A stretch of 64,000 nucleotides of DNA, taken from positions 1 through 64,000 of IMG/VR virus record IMGVR_UViG_3300044911_002208, one strand, 5' to 3'. Below, in pieces: positions 43,379 to 50,956 of the stretch (within the stretch, counting starts at the first letter, position 1; every line of letters starts with the position of its first letter). The notes below the pieces were generated by a model. The model had not been told where the DNA came from. It searched no databases and saw only the letters and a list, made by a program, of their open reading frames with translations. The stretch comes from a virus. A program made the translations under genes and the position numbers.

Positions 43379-44067
43379 ACATCAAAAATTCTACCCCACC
43401 CATCATTTCCTGCTGGACACCATCTACGTGTTAATTCACTACGTTTATAAACAGCACCTTTACCATTTTGTACTGCCTCAGTATATCCATCATTCAATGA
43501 ACCATAAGGATCATTAACTACATAATCTCCAGCAGGAGTTTTGCCAATCACAACTACCATGTGTCCTCCTGTGGGATTAGATAGAGTCCCACGATGAAGA
43601 ATGCCAATAACAACAGGTCTACCAGCGGCAAGCTCTCTATCAAGATCAGCAAAAGAAAGACTGTAGGAAAAACTGGATTTAATGCCGTATGACGCAAGAA
43701 CTTTGGTTTGAACCAAGTGATCAGTTGTGTCACCGATTGAAAAAACTTTTTGTACATAGGCGTCATCGCCCTTAGATCCTTTTAATGTGCCTGGTTTAAA
43801 ATATTCGAGACACATTGCACAAGCAGAAGAGTTACAAGTTCTATCTGCATCTCTATAATTATCTGTTTGTGGATAAAATGGAACTGGTAAAATATCTGCT
43901 TGAGGTTTGTTTTCTTTTGTTCTAAAAATTCTCACCCAATTTGCTTCATCTTGCATTAGTTCTTGTGCCTTCAAAAGCAAATCCTTTTCAAATTGCTCTA
44001 CTGCAGCAACATGCTTTGGATTATTTTCATCAAAGAATTTAAAGAAGTTATGAAGATCTATAAGCAT
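43369..44067 (-). CDS. C39-like cysteine peptidase (N-terminal part of peptidase-lysozyme)
   Basis: 232 residues from the ATG at 44067; longer starts would run through the terminator at 44099-44122. Catalytic Cys lies in RTCNSSACAMCLEYF, His in GGHMVVVIG, Asp in YVVNDPYG, the C39_2 arrangement. The 0-frame ends IFDVKK-stop exactly at the slippery site, so most product would be the peptidase alone and a fraction the fusion with GH24 lysozyme. Likely cuts peptide cross-links or processes phage proteins. Confidence 0.75.
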   Translation of the reverse strand: MLIDLHNFFKFFDENNPKHVAAVEQFEKDLLLKAQELMQDEANWVRIFRTKENKPQADILPVPFYPQTDNYRDADRTCNSSACAMCLEYFKPGTLKGSKGDDAYVQKVFSIGDTTDHLVQTKVLASYGIKSSFSYSLSFADLDRELAAGRPVVIGILHRGTLSNPTGGHMVVVIGKTPAGDYVVNDPYGSLNDGYTEAVQNGKGAVYKRSELTRRWCPAGNDGWGRIFDVKK

Positions 44068-44090
44068 TATTTTAACCAAACTCTGCATTA

Positions 44091-44098
44091 TATTTATT
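44091..44098 (-). promoter_or_regulatory. Late-type box AATAAATA
   Basis: Late-type box adjoining the T run of the peroxiredoxin terminator (reads TTTTTTAATAAATA), 24 bases before the peptidase ATG. Confidence 0.5.
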
Positions 44099-44122
44099 AA
44101 AAAAGGAGGGATAAACCCTCCT
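44099..44122 (-). terminator. Peroxiredoxin gene terminator
   Basis: GGAGGG/CCCTCC stem with 5-base loop and a T run on the minus strand, right after the peroxiredoxin stop. Confidence 0.85.
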
Positions 44123-44126
44123 ATAT

Positions 44127-44654
44127 TCAAACTGTTGCTACTTCGCGGACAGTAGATTTTACATATTCCAAAACTTTTTCTGGAGTAGTTTCACCGTAAG
44201 GATCTTCTAATGCATTATCAGTTTTGCCAGGTTCTTCGAACAGTTTCTCAATAATACCATTGTCAACCACAGCAGCATAACGCCAAGAACGCTGACCAAA
44301 ACCAAGGTTAGACTTCATCACTAATTGTCCCATAGAACGTGTGAAATATGCATTGCCGTCAGGGATAAGAGTTACGTTCTTGATGTTTTGATCTTGTGCC
44401 CAAGCATTCATCACAAACCCATCATTAACAGAGATGCAGTAAATAGCGTCGATGCCACTACCAATAAAGTCGTCGTATTTCTCTTCGAATCCAGGTAACT
44501 GATAGGCACTGCAAGTAGGAGTGAAAGCACCAGGCAGGCTAAAAATGACCACACGCTTTCCAGCAAAATAATCTACAGAACTACGGACTAAAAACTCACC
44601 ATTTTCACGACAAATAAATTCAACTTCAGGAATTTGATATCCTTCTTTACGCAT
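44127..44654 (-). CDS. Peroxiredoxin, Prx5 type
   Basis: 175 residues from the ATG at 44654, which has GGAGG 5 bases upstream. SLPGAFTPTCSAYQLPGF carries the peroxidatic Cys, and GQRSWRYAAVVDNG is conserved in Prx5. It reduces hydroperoxides with glutathione or thioredoxin-type donors; the phage glutaredoxin could assist. Last gene of the light-stress operon. An accessory oxidative-stress gene also known from other cyanophages. Confidence 0.9.
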   Translation of the reverse strand: MRKEGYQIPEVEFICRENGEFLVRSSVDYFAGKRVVIFSLPGAFTPTCSAYQLPGFEEKYDDFIGSGIDAIYCISVNDGFVMNAWAQDQNIKNVTLIPDGNAYFTRSMGQLVMKSNLGFGQRSWRYAAVVDNGIIEKLFEEPGKTDNALEDPYGETTPEKVLEYVKSTVREVATV

Positions 44655-44665
44655 ATTAACCTCCA

Positions 44666-44785
44666 TCAGAATACACCAGGAATAATTTGTCCAGTAGTCA
44701 TGTAAGTGCCGACAGCAATTACAAAACCAAGCATAGCAAGACGAGCATTGAGGATTTCTGCCTCAGGGGTCCATCCAAATTTCAT
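44666..44785 (-). CDS. hli: High-light-inducible protein, short
   Basis: 39 residues, one membrane helix. AEILNARLAMLGFVIAVG carries the chlorophyll-binding ExxNxRxAMxGF motif of the Hli/CAB family. The start overlaps the 66-residue gene by ATGA. Hli proteins protect photosystems and bind free chlorophyll; cyanophage copies are host-derived. Confidence 0.9.
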   Translation of the reverse strand: MKFGWTPEAEILNARLAMLGFVIAVGTYMTTGQIIPGVF

Positions 44786-44982
44786 TTTGTTTCTCCTTTA
44801 TAAGAATGTTGTTGTTTAAGTTCTGGGTTTCGGTTACAAACCATTTTTTCTTTAACAGGTTTAATTACAATAAACTTGTCATTCTTTAGTGTTCCAGCAA
44901 TTTTGACTTCTAATTCAATATCACTGTCCCATCCAATTTCTTGAAGGGCAACTCCCAATTGCCCAAGCATTCCAGCACTCAC
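44782..44982 (-). CDS. Small protein between ferredoxin and Hli
   Basis: 66 residues. [27 protein letters not shown] then a basic Lys-rich second half. Overlaps ferredoxin upstream and hli downstream by 4 bases each, so it is co-translated with them. Possibly a ferredoxin- or light-stress-linked factor by context only; no family recognised. Confidence 0.65.
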   Translation of the reverse strand: MSAGMLGQLGVALQEIGWDSDIELEVKIAGTLKNDKFIVIKPVKEKMVCNRNPELKQQHSYKGETK

Positions 44983-45269
44983 AGGTTTTCTTCCTGTTCA
45001 GTAAGGATTACACAGTCACTAGTGGGATATGCGACACATGTAAGGATATATCCTTGTGCAATTTGATCATCATCAAGAAATGATTGTTCTTCATTATCGA
45101 CAGTTCCACTAATAAGTTTGCCTGCACAAGAACTACATGCACCAGCACGACAAGAATAAAGCATATCAAGTCCTGCTTCTTCAGCGGATTCTAAAATATA
45201 CTGATCACCAGCACATTGAATTACATTTTCAGTTCCATCTGGATTTTGAAGAGTAATAGTGTAAGTCAT
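44979..45269 (-). CDS. petF: Plant-type [2Fe-2S] ferredoxin
   Basis: 96 residues. The iron-sulfur ligands are in [11 protein letters not shown] (three Cys) and LTCVAYP (fourth Cys), and acidic surface patches flank them. Carries electrons from photosystem I to NADP reduction, ribonucleotide reductase or bilin reductases. It would be the natural donor for the broken bilin reductase at 3342. Second in the hli-petF-hli-prx operon. Confidence 0.95.
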   Translation of the reverse strand: MTYTITLQNPDGTENVIQCAGDQYILESAEEAGLDMLYSCRAGACSSCAGKLISGTVDNEEQSFLDDDQIAQGYILTCVAYPTSDCVILTEQEENL

Positions 45270-45355
45270 TAATAGGTCTCACAAAGTTTTTCTACAGATG
45301 CTGCCAACAATACGAAGAAGGCAACTGAGGTCATTGTAAATAAAATTTCAGTCAT
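45269..45355 (-). CDS. 28-residue membrane protein
   Basis: [20 protein letters not shown] then VEKLCETY: one hydrophobic helix with a short polar tail. It overlaps the ferredoxin start (TAATG) and follows an hli gene by 13 bases. The size and position suggest a photosystem- or Hli-associated peptide. Unknown function. Confidence 0.55.
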   Translation of the reverse strand: MTEILFTMTSVAFFVLLAASVEKLCETY

Positions 45356-45368
45356 TGTCAATCAATTG

Positions 45369-45563
45369 TCAGAAGATGCCGAAGAAGAGTTTGCCAGTGA
45401 TAGCATAAGAAATGAACCCAGCAATAATGCCGACCATAGCCCAGCGTCCATTTGTCATCTCCTTGATTTCGTTAGGGGAATACATACCATAGTTTTCATA
45501 ATACATTGTGGGTTCTTTAGCAAACATATTTTGCTGACCACGCTCATTAGTGGTAACTGTCAT
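45369..45563 (-). CDS. hli: High-light-inducible protein
   Basis: 64 residues. YSPNEIKEMTNGRWAMVGIIAGF is the Hli motif with the chlorophyll-binding Glu and Asn, followed by YAITGKLFFGIF. First gene of the operon, behind a consensus promoter whose -35 lies in the upstream terminator. Confidence 0.93.
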   Translation of the reverse strand: MTVTTNERGQQNMFAKEPTMYYENYGMYSPNEIKEMTNGRWAMVGIIAGFISYAITGKLFFGIF

Positions 45564-45588
45564 TGATTTTGTAACGATTTACAACAAA

Positions 45589-45617
45589 ATTATATAGTAA
45601 TTATAAAAAAAAGTCAA
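45589..45617 (-). promoter_or_regulatory. Sigma70 promoter of the hli-petF-hli-prx operon
   Basis: TTGACT (45612-45617), 17 bases, TATAAT (45589-45594). The -35 is part of the terminator stem; the predicted RNA starts at the hairpin TTGTAA-ATCG-TTACAA (45569-45584). Confidence 0.75.
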
Positions 45618-45640
45618 GGGTGGAAATCCGACCCTTGACT
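45604..45640 (-). terminator. Porin gene terminator
   Basis: AGTCAAGGGT/ACCCTTGACT perfect 10-bp stem followed by TTTTTTTT on the minus strand, 25 bases after the porin stop. Confidence 0.9.
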
Positions 45641-45665
45641 AAATTAATTAGATTTTACTTCTAAA

Positions 45666-46544
45666 TCAGAACTTGAAACCAACACCAGTGGTAAAGACAG
45701 GGGAATAAGTTCCGTTAGTAGCACCATAACTGTTAGCAGCATTGGTGGTGGGGAACTTAAGATCAGCAAAACCAACCAGAGAGTTAGTCAGACGACCTTC
45801 AATACCAAGAGCGAGAACAACTTGACCACGATCACCCACAGCGGACTGGAAGTTAGCGGCGGTGTTATTCACGAAAGGAATTTGATAACCAACACCAGTG
45901 TAGATGTTAGCACGACTTACACCAGAAGTAGCACGGGAGAGACTCCAATCGTAGGAGAGCAGAGCACCACCACCAGCACCGATTTGACCAGCAGGAGTAC
46001 CAACGAAGTTAGTATAAGGACGAACAGCAACAGCATTCTGATTGCTGAAGGTCTTCACAGCATAACGACCTTGTACAGTACCACCAGAGATAGTACGGTT
46101 TTCGGTGTAACCGTTACCAGCAGTACCTTGCTTGTTCAGCAGCACACCAGCACCCAGGTAGTTACCAACACCTTGTGCTTTTTGAGCAGCAGCAAGTTCA
46201 AGGGCACTTACACGGGCATTGGTAGCACCAATTTCTTTAGCAAACTCAGCACGGAGAGCCGCAGCAAGGGCAGCATCAGCAGCACTTTGGAACTCAGTAA
46301 TGCGATCCAGGCAAGCATTAGTCAGAGCAGCAAGTTCAGCACGGGTAGTGGGTTGGCCAGGTTGGAAAGTGCCATTGGGATAACCAGCAACACAACCATA
46401 ACGCTCAACCAGATTAGTGATTGCTTGATACGACCACTGAGTAGGTTGAACATCAGTCAGTTGCTTAACGCTGGTGACTTGTGCCATAGCGGGAGCAGCA
46501 GTAACTGCAACAGCAGTGGCGGCAAGAATAGAACGAATAATCAT
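45666..46544 (-). CDS. SLH-domain outer membrane porin-like protein
   Basis: 292 residues. Residues 1-21 form a signal peptide ending PAMAQ. Residues about 28-80 are an S-layer homology domain (DVQPTQWSYQAITNLVERYG, YPNGTFQPGQPTTRAELAAL), then an Ala-rich coiled coil, then a short beta-barrel-like region ending VFTTGVGFKF with the terminal Phe of outer-membrane proteins. The layout copies cyanobacterial SomA-type porins but with a much smaller barrel. GC content and codon choice appear higher than in the surrounding genes, suggesting host origin. Confidence 0.85.
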   Translation of the reverse strand: MIIRSILAATAVAVTAAPAMAQVTSVKQLTDVQPTQWSYQAITNLVERYGCVAGYPNGTFQPGQPTTRAELAALTNACLDRITEFQSAADAALAAALRAEFAKEIGATNARVSALELAAAQKAQGVGNYLGAGVLLNKQGTAGNGYTENRTISGGTVQGRYAVKTFSNQNAVAVRPYTNFVGTPAGQIGAGGGALLSYDWSLSRATSGVSRANIYTGVGYQIPFVNNTAANFQSAVGDRGQVVLALGIEGRLTNSLVGFADLKFPTTNAANSYGATNGTYSPVFTTGVGFKF

Positions 46545-46580
46545 AGTTAATTTGTTTTAGATCTAAACGACAATTGTATT

Positions 46581-46601
46581 AAGAATTGTGACAGAATTCT
46601 T
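46581..46601. other. Inverted repeat in the porin leader
   Basis: AAGAATT-gtgacag-AATTCTT, a 7-bp perfect inverted repeat starting about 6 bases after the predicted porin RNA start. Could be a 5' hairpin of the mRNA or an operator. Confidence 0.5.
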
Positions 46602-46613
46602 AAGTACCTATTT

Positions 46614-46642
46614 AGTATAGGTTTAAGATTTTTGTTTGTCAA
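46614..46642 (-). promoter_or_regulatory. Sigma70 promoter of the porin gene
   Basis: TTGACA (46637-46642), 17 bases, TATACT (46614-46619) on the minus strand, 70 bases before the porin ATG. Confidence 0.75.
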
Positions 46643-46653
46643 GTGTGTAGGGT

Positions 46654-47445
46654 TTACCGCTGTCCACCAGATGGATCAGTGACTCTCCCCAGATATGGAT
46701 CATAGTCCGTAAGTTGATCAATTGTCAACTGAGCTCCTGCTTGAGACCAAAAATTGAATATGCCATCATGACTAGCTCTATGAAAATTATCAATATGATC
46801 TGGATGAATGGAAGATCCCAATTCAAGTTTATATAATAATAAAGGAACAGAATAAGTATTACCAGAATTATACAACAAATCATCGGCAACTGGTCTTGGT
46901 TTTACACCATTATCCAATTTATACTTACCTCCTCTACCATGTAAACGAATCAATTTTTCTGCATGATGTCTAGTAACCACATAACATGCAGTAGAGAATT
47001 CATTTACAAATCTTTTATGTATTTTTACGTGGATATCTCCCGTACAAATAATTGCTAATTGTACAACATCCCAATCATAAGGGACTCTAGAAATAAAATC
47101 TTCCCACGTAAAATTCCAAAATCTAACAATATCCATATTACAATCATCTTCCATGATAATTGCATAAGGACTATCAGAATTATTATACCAGTATTCAATG
47201 GCTTTAAGATGTGATGTTACACACCCAACTTCACCAGATGACATATTTTCGGGATATCTCCCTTTAATAATGTCACTTAAATCATCATCTCTACCATCAT
47301 AAGCAGAGATTCTAGTATAATTATCAATTCCCCAATAAGAAAATTGATCTTCCATAAATTGTTTTCTTTCTGGTTGACCGTCCAAATTTAAATAATAGAC
47401 TGGTCCAAAGTTTTTCAACTTACTCATTGATTTGTTTTTATCCAT
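46654..47445 (-). CDS. Glycosyltransferase family 25
   Basis: About 263 residues. VYYLNLDGQPERKQFMEDQF near the start, SSGEVGCVTSHLKAIEYW and AIIMEDDCNMDI (the EDD/DxD nucleotide-sugar site) define GT25, the LPS galactosyltransferase/procollagen glucosyl-galactosyltransferase family. Last gene of the second glycan island; overlaps the GT4 gene by 8 bases. Donor and acceptor unknown. Confidence 0.85.
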   Translation of the reverse strand: MDKNKSMSKLKNFGPVYYLNLDGQPERKQFMEDQFSYWGIDNYTRISAYDGRDDDLSDIIKGRYPENMSSGEVGCVTSHLKAIEYWYNNSDSPYAIIMEDDCNMDIVRFWNFTWEDFISRVPYDWDVVQLAIICTGDIHVKIHKRFVNEFSTACYVVTRHHAEKLIRLHGRGGKYKLDNGVKPRPVADDLLYNSGNTYSVPLLLYKLELGSSIHPDHIDNFHRASHDGIFNFWSQAGAQLTIDQLTDYDPYLGRVTDPSGGQR

Positions 47446-48388
47446 GCTTATCAATAACTTCAATTATACTAGGAATATAATATTTTTGTAAAATTTCTTT
47501 CCAATCAAAGTTTTTAGAATATTCTATAATTTCTTCTCGATGAGAAATTGAATATTCTCTATTTTTCACAATTTTTTCTTCAATATATTCCAAATCATCA
47601 ATTTTATCTTCGGGTATAATAGTAATAAATGGTTTGGATTGGTCAAGATTTGCTTTACCCCATTCACATACAACCACACCAAGACCTGCAGCAAGTGCTT
47701 CCATACAAACTAATGGATGTGCTTCACCATCAGATAAAAGAACGAGATTACCATAATCCGTAAGTTCATCATATAAGGTTTCTTTAGACCATTCACCCAA
47801 ATAATTTTTATTGGTATTAAATCTACTATCTGCTAGATTTCCAGCAAACCAAAGACTATCGATAGATTGAAATAAATGTTGACGCTTTCTATAGTCAATT
47901 TTTGCAAGATAAATTGATCGATCTGGGTATTTTGGCGATTCGGAAACTTTAAATTGAGAAATATTAACTCCATTTGGAGTAATAAAAAGATTCTCTTTTG
48001 GTATATTAAACATTATTTGATATACTTTAGAGATCCCCTCCGATAAACAAAAAATGTTTGGTTTAATAGAAGCAAATTGATTAGCAACATTTGCGTATCC
48101 ATTAAACATTTGTGGTCTTTCTAAATATCCGAAATGACTTGTAATTGCAGATGGATATTGAATATACGGACAAAGATCAATAAATTCATCATAATGCACA
48201 TGTACAAAATCTGGTACAAATGCATTTATTTCATTAATAAGTTGTCTATAATCTTTAGTATTTACAATTTGAACTTCATGCCCCAATTCTTCTAGGGCAA
48301 GTTTAGTATCCCAAATTAATATTTCTACTGCACCCCACCCAGTAGGGGGAATAGGCATAATGCCTGGTCCAACTAATGTAATTTTCAT
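47438..48388 (-). CDS. Glycosyltransferase family 1/4
   Basis: 316 residues from MKITLVGPGIMPIPPTGWGAVE, the N-terminal loop of GT4 enzymes. FITPNGVNISQFK and SDGEAHPLVCMEALAAGLGVVV carry the donor-binding ExxxxxxxE-type region of GT-B transferases. ATGA overlap with the phosphodiesterase gene. Transfers an NDP-sugar in surface glycan assembly; specificity unknown. Confidence 0.85.
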   Translation of the reverse strand: MKITLVGPGIMPIPPTGWGAVEILIWDTKLALEELGHEVQIVNTKDYRQLINEINAFVPDFVHVHYDEFIDLCPYIQYPSAITSHFGYLERPQMFNGYANVANQFASIKPNIFCLSEGISKVYQIMFNIPKENLFITPNGVNISQFKVSESPKYPDRSIYLAKIDYRKRQHLFQSIDSLWFAGNLADSRFNTNKNYLGEWSKETLYDELTDYGNLVLLSDGEAHPLVCMEALAAGLGVVVCEWGKANLDQSKPFITIIPEDKIDDLEYIEEKIVKNREYSISHREEIIEYSKNFDWKEILQKYYIPSIIEVIDKHG

Positions 48389-48852
48389 TTTTTTATTTTT
48401 TGAGGATAATCTGTACAAACACCATAACAATCATAAGCAATCAAGTTATTTAATTCGTCTCGGTTAATATAATTTTCTGGCATAACAATTATACTAGATG
48501 GAGTATAAGTTTGTCCAGGATATGTCCAAATATAATTTTTACTAGTTAATGTATAATTATCAGTTTGATGCCAAAAATAATTATATCCACCTGTTTTATG
48601 AACAAAATAATAAAGTGCTTCAATGTTTTTACAATGAATCCACAGTTTTTCCATACGTTCAGCTAACCAATAAGGTGTAACAACATATTGTGGATCATCA
48701 TGACCTAGATAAAATTTATCATTAAAAGTATCATATCTAATATCAATTTCAACATCAAATCCAATTGATATAGCATTATCGATAGTATCTGGATGGTTTT
48801 CCGTTAAAGGATTAGGACCATCAATATTTCCTCTATGTGCAATAATTTTCAT
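48385..48852 (-). CDS. Glycerophosphodiester phosphodiesterase-like protein
   Basis: 155 residues. IAHRGN near residue 4 and ENHPDTIDNAISIGFDVEIDIRYD follow the GDPD pattern (HRG, then E.N...A...G....E.D) and YLGHDD supplies the second His. Shorter than bacterial GDPDs, so the barrel may be reduced. It may cut a phosphodiester in glycan or lipid head groups, or supply glycerol phosphate. Sits between two transferase genes. Confidence 0.75.
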   Translation of the reverse strand: MKIIAHRGNIDGPNPLTENHPDTIDNAISIGFDVEIDIRYDTFNDKFYLGHDDPQYVVTPYWLAERMEKLWIHCKNIEALYYFVHKTGGYNYFWHQTDNYTLTSKNYIWTYPGQTYTPSSIIVMPENYINRDELNNLIAYDCYGVCTDYPQKIKK

Positions 48853-48854
48853 AA

Positions 48855-49580
48855 TTAACCTCTAATACAAGCAGCGTCCATAGAACAAGGGGCAAGGTCA
48901 GAATGTTCAAACCATTTTAAAAATGATCCCATTTTAAATGCTTCTGGAGATGGTTCCCAAATGTCTTCATAAACATCTTCAATATCATCAAATGCATTAA
49001 GTGCCCAAGTAAGATATTTTGGTCCAAAAAATTGAATCGTATCTGGGAATCTAGGATGATGCCCTGGTAGATAGAATTTATATTTGTCGCAGGCGTTAAG
49101 ATCAGGAAATCTCATTAGTACGGTATCATATCGTGCTAAAACAATAAAATCATAACTAGTATTTGTTTCTTCGGAATATGATTTAATAATTTCTGCAACG
49201 GATTTAATAGAATACAATTGCGACATTACATTACTATAGTTTTTAGGATTCCAATGATTTCCATCTGGATGTTTACCTGTAAACTTTTCATCTATAAACT
49301 TTTTAGCTTTAGGTGGCAATTCAAAAGTTTTTGGATCTTCAATACCTAAAATTAAAGGAGAATAATTATTAGTAACAATTTCTGGGGCGTCTTCAGAAAT
49401 CGGACATTTATTTATTCTAGACCAAGAAGAATAATCATATTCGCCACCATCTTCTTGCCACCACATATGACCAAATACATCAGTATCATATCGGTCAAGA
49501 ATTACTTCTTTGTAAGTATCAATAATTTGTTGGTTGTCAACAAATCTAGGTTGTCCAAAAAATGCAAGTGCTACTTTCAT
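48855..49580 (-). CDS. GQPR-type putative glycosyltransferase (copy 1)
   Basis: 241 residues. LAFFGQPRFVDN at the start, TDVFGHMWWQEDG, MSQLYSIKSVAEIIKSY and DFIVLARYDTVLM. The same motif order (GQPR, DVFAHIWYDE, FYSLSEANNLK, DCVIRLRTDEYF) occurs in the protein at 50956-51660, so the two are paralogues. The R-x-D segment could be the DxD-type site of a GT-A transferase. Specificity unknown. Confidence 0.6.
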   Translation of the reverse strand: MKVALAFFGQPRFVDNQQIIDTYKEVILDRYDTDVFGHMWWQEDGGEYDYSSWSRINKCPISEDAPEIVTNNYSPLILGIEDPKTFELPPKAKKFIDEKFTGKHPDGNHWNPKNYSNVMSQLYSIKSVAEIIKSYSEETNTSYDFIVLARYDTVLMRFPDLNACDKYKFYLPGHHPRFPDTIQFFGPKYLTWALNAFDDIEDVYEDIWEPSPEAFKMGSFLKWFEHSDLAPCSMDAACIRG

Positions 49581-50956
49581 CAGACTTCTCCTTTATAATG
49601 TTCAAGGAAGTAGTTCAGATCTTCTGGAGTACCAATACCCCACATACCAGACTTATCGATTTCTTTGATGCGGATTTTTTTACCATCACCAATCGCTTCA
49701 TTAAATACTGGACAAACATAATATTCATTATTAACACGAATATCTTTAGCAATCATTTGTTCTGCATACTTAACATAGTCAGAACCTTTCTTCCAATAGT
49801 AGATGCCAACAGTGGCATGTTCAGAGATTGGTTTCTTCTCAGCAACTTCCTCAACATAACCTTCTTCACCAAGTTTAGCATAAGACCACTTGGGATGGGT
49901 TGCAGGGAAGGTTACGATACCACCATCAACTTCACCATTTTGGAATGCATAGAGAGTTTCGTTGCTATCCCATTCGACAAACTGATCAGAGTTTGCCATC
50001 ACAAGAGGTTCATCATTATCAATAAATTCTTTAGCAAGAAGAGTAGTGCAGCAAGCACCTTCTGTTAATCCATCAACTTGAACAATATTGCATCCAGGAG
50101 CAATCAAAGGAAGTAGATAATTCAGATTATACTTTTCATAATGTTCTTTTTGAACAATAAAGGTATAGTTTGCTTTGATGTTAAGGTTCTCAACAACCAC
50201 TTGAATCATTGGTTTACCTTTAACTTCAATCAAAGGTTTAGGGAAGGTGTAACCCTGACTAGCAAATCTGCTACCAGCACCTGCCATAGGAATAAGAACG
50301 TTCATTGTTTTGCTCTCCCATGCCACTTTTTGTTTTGTACCATTCAGAATTTTTTTAATACGATCAATTTTTACCTGATTAAGATCTTTGCGATCTTCTA
50401 CAGGAACAAGATGTGCTTTGCTATCAAGAGCACCTTGACGACCAATATGACTATCTTCAACAATAACAGTATCTGCAGGAAGTGCTCCAAGAGCAGTCAT
50501 GCACTTCCAATACATTGCAGGAAAAGGTTTGTTGCGAACAACGTCTTCATTAGAGACGTACATATCCACAAATTCCAGAAGACCAAGACGCAAGAGAATA
50601 ATCTTTACAGTATTCCGAATACTGTTAGATGCAACAGCAATCTTATATCCTGCATCTACAAGTTGTTGGAAGTATCCCATCAACTCATAATCTTTTGCAA
50701 CACAATCATTAAAAATCTTCAGTGTTGCCTCTTGCTTATCTCTCCAAATCTTATCATAAAGGTCTACAGGAAGACCTTTATTTCTAGTTAAAAGTTCTAG
50801 TTTTGCTTTGGTGGGAAGACCGTCGTAAATGCTGACATGTTCTTCTCTACTAATAGCATACTCTTCCCCAAGTGCCTGATTTAATGCTTCATAGTGATAA
50901 TCTTTGCTGTCGATTAGGACTCCATCCAAATCAAAGATAACGAGTTTGGTTGTCAT
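49580..50956 (-). CDS. Fused HAD phosphatase and sugar nucleotidyltransferase
   Basis: 458 residues. Residues about 1-215: HAD domain of the beta-phosphoglucomutase type (IFDLDGVLIDSKDYHYEALN, AVASNSIRN, NKPFPAMYW, IVEDSHIG). Residues about 220-458: nucleotidyltransferase (IPMAGAGSRFASQGYTFPKP, MANSDQFVEWD, SGMWGIGTPEDLNYFL). The fusion could both isomerise or dephosphorylate a sugar phosphate and activate it to an NDP-sugar for the neighbouring transferases. TAATG overlap with the upstream gene sets the start. Confidence 0.85.
   Translation of the reverse strand: MTTKLVIFDLDGVLIDSKDYHYEALNQALGEEYAISREEHVSIYDGLPTKAKLELLTRNKGLPVDLYDKIWRDKQEATLKIFNDCVAKDYELMGYFQQLVDAGYKIAVASNSIRNTVKIILLRLGLLEFVDMYVSNEDVVRNKPFPAMYWKCMTALGALPADTVIVEDSHIGRQGALDSKAHLVPVEDRKDLNQVKIDRIKKILNGTKQKVAWESKTMNVLIPMAGAGSRFASQGYTFPKPLIEVKGKPMIQVVVENLNIKANYTFIVQKEHYEKYNLNYLLPLIAPGCNIVQVDGLTEGACCTTLLAKEFIDNDEPLVMANSDQFVEWDSNETLYAFQNGEVDGGIVTFPATHPKWSYAKLGEEGYVEEVAEKKPISEHATVGIYYWKKGSDYVKYAEQMIAKDIRVNNEYYVCPVFNEAIGDGKKIRIKEIDKSGMWGIGTPEDLNYFLEHYKGEV

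Noticed and set aside
44067-44130. Longer N-terminus for the C39-like peptidase (from 44130)
   Set aside because: The extra codons run through a strong terminator hairpin and across the late-type box, so they are unlikely to be translated.
45822-46550. Long plus-strand open frame opposite the porin gene
   Set aside because: It is Ser/Thr-rich with no domain, exactly antisense to a well supported porin gene with signal peptide and terminator; a product of the regular codon pattern of the real gene.
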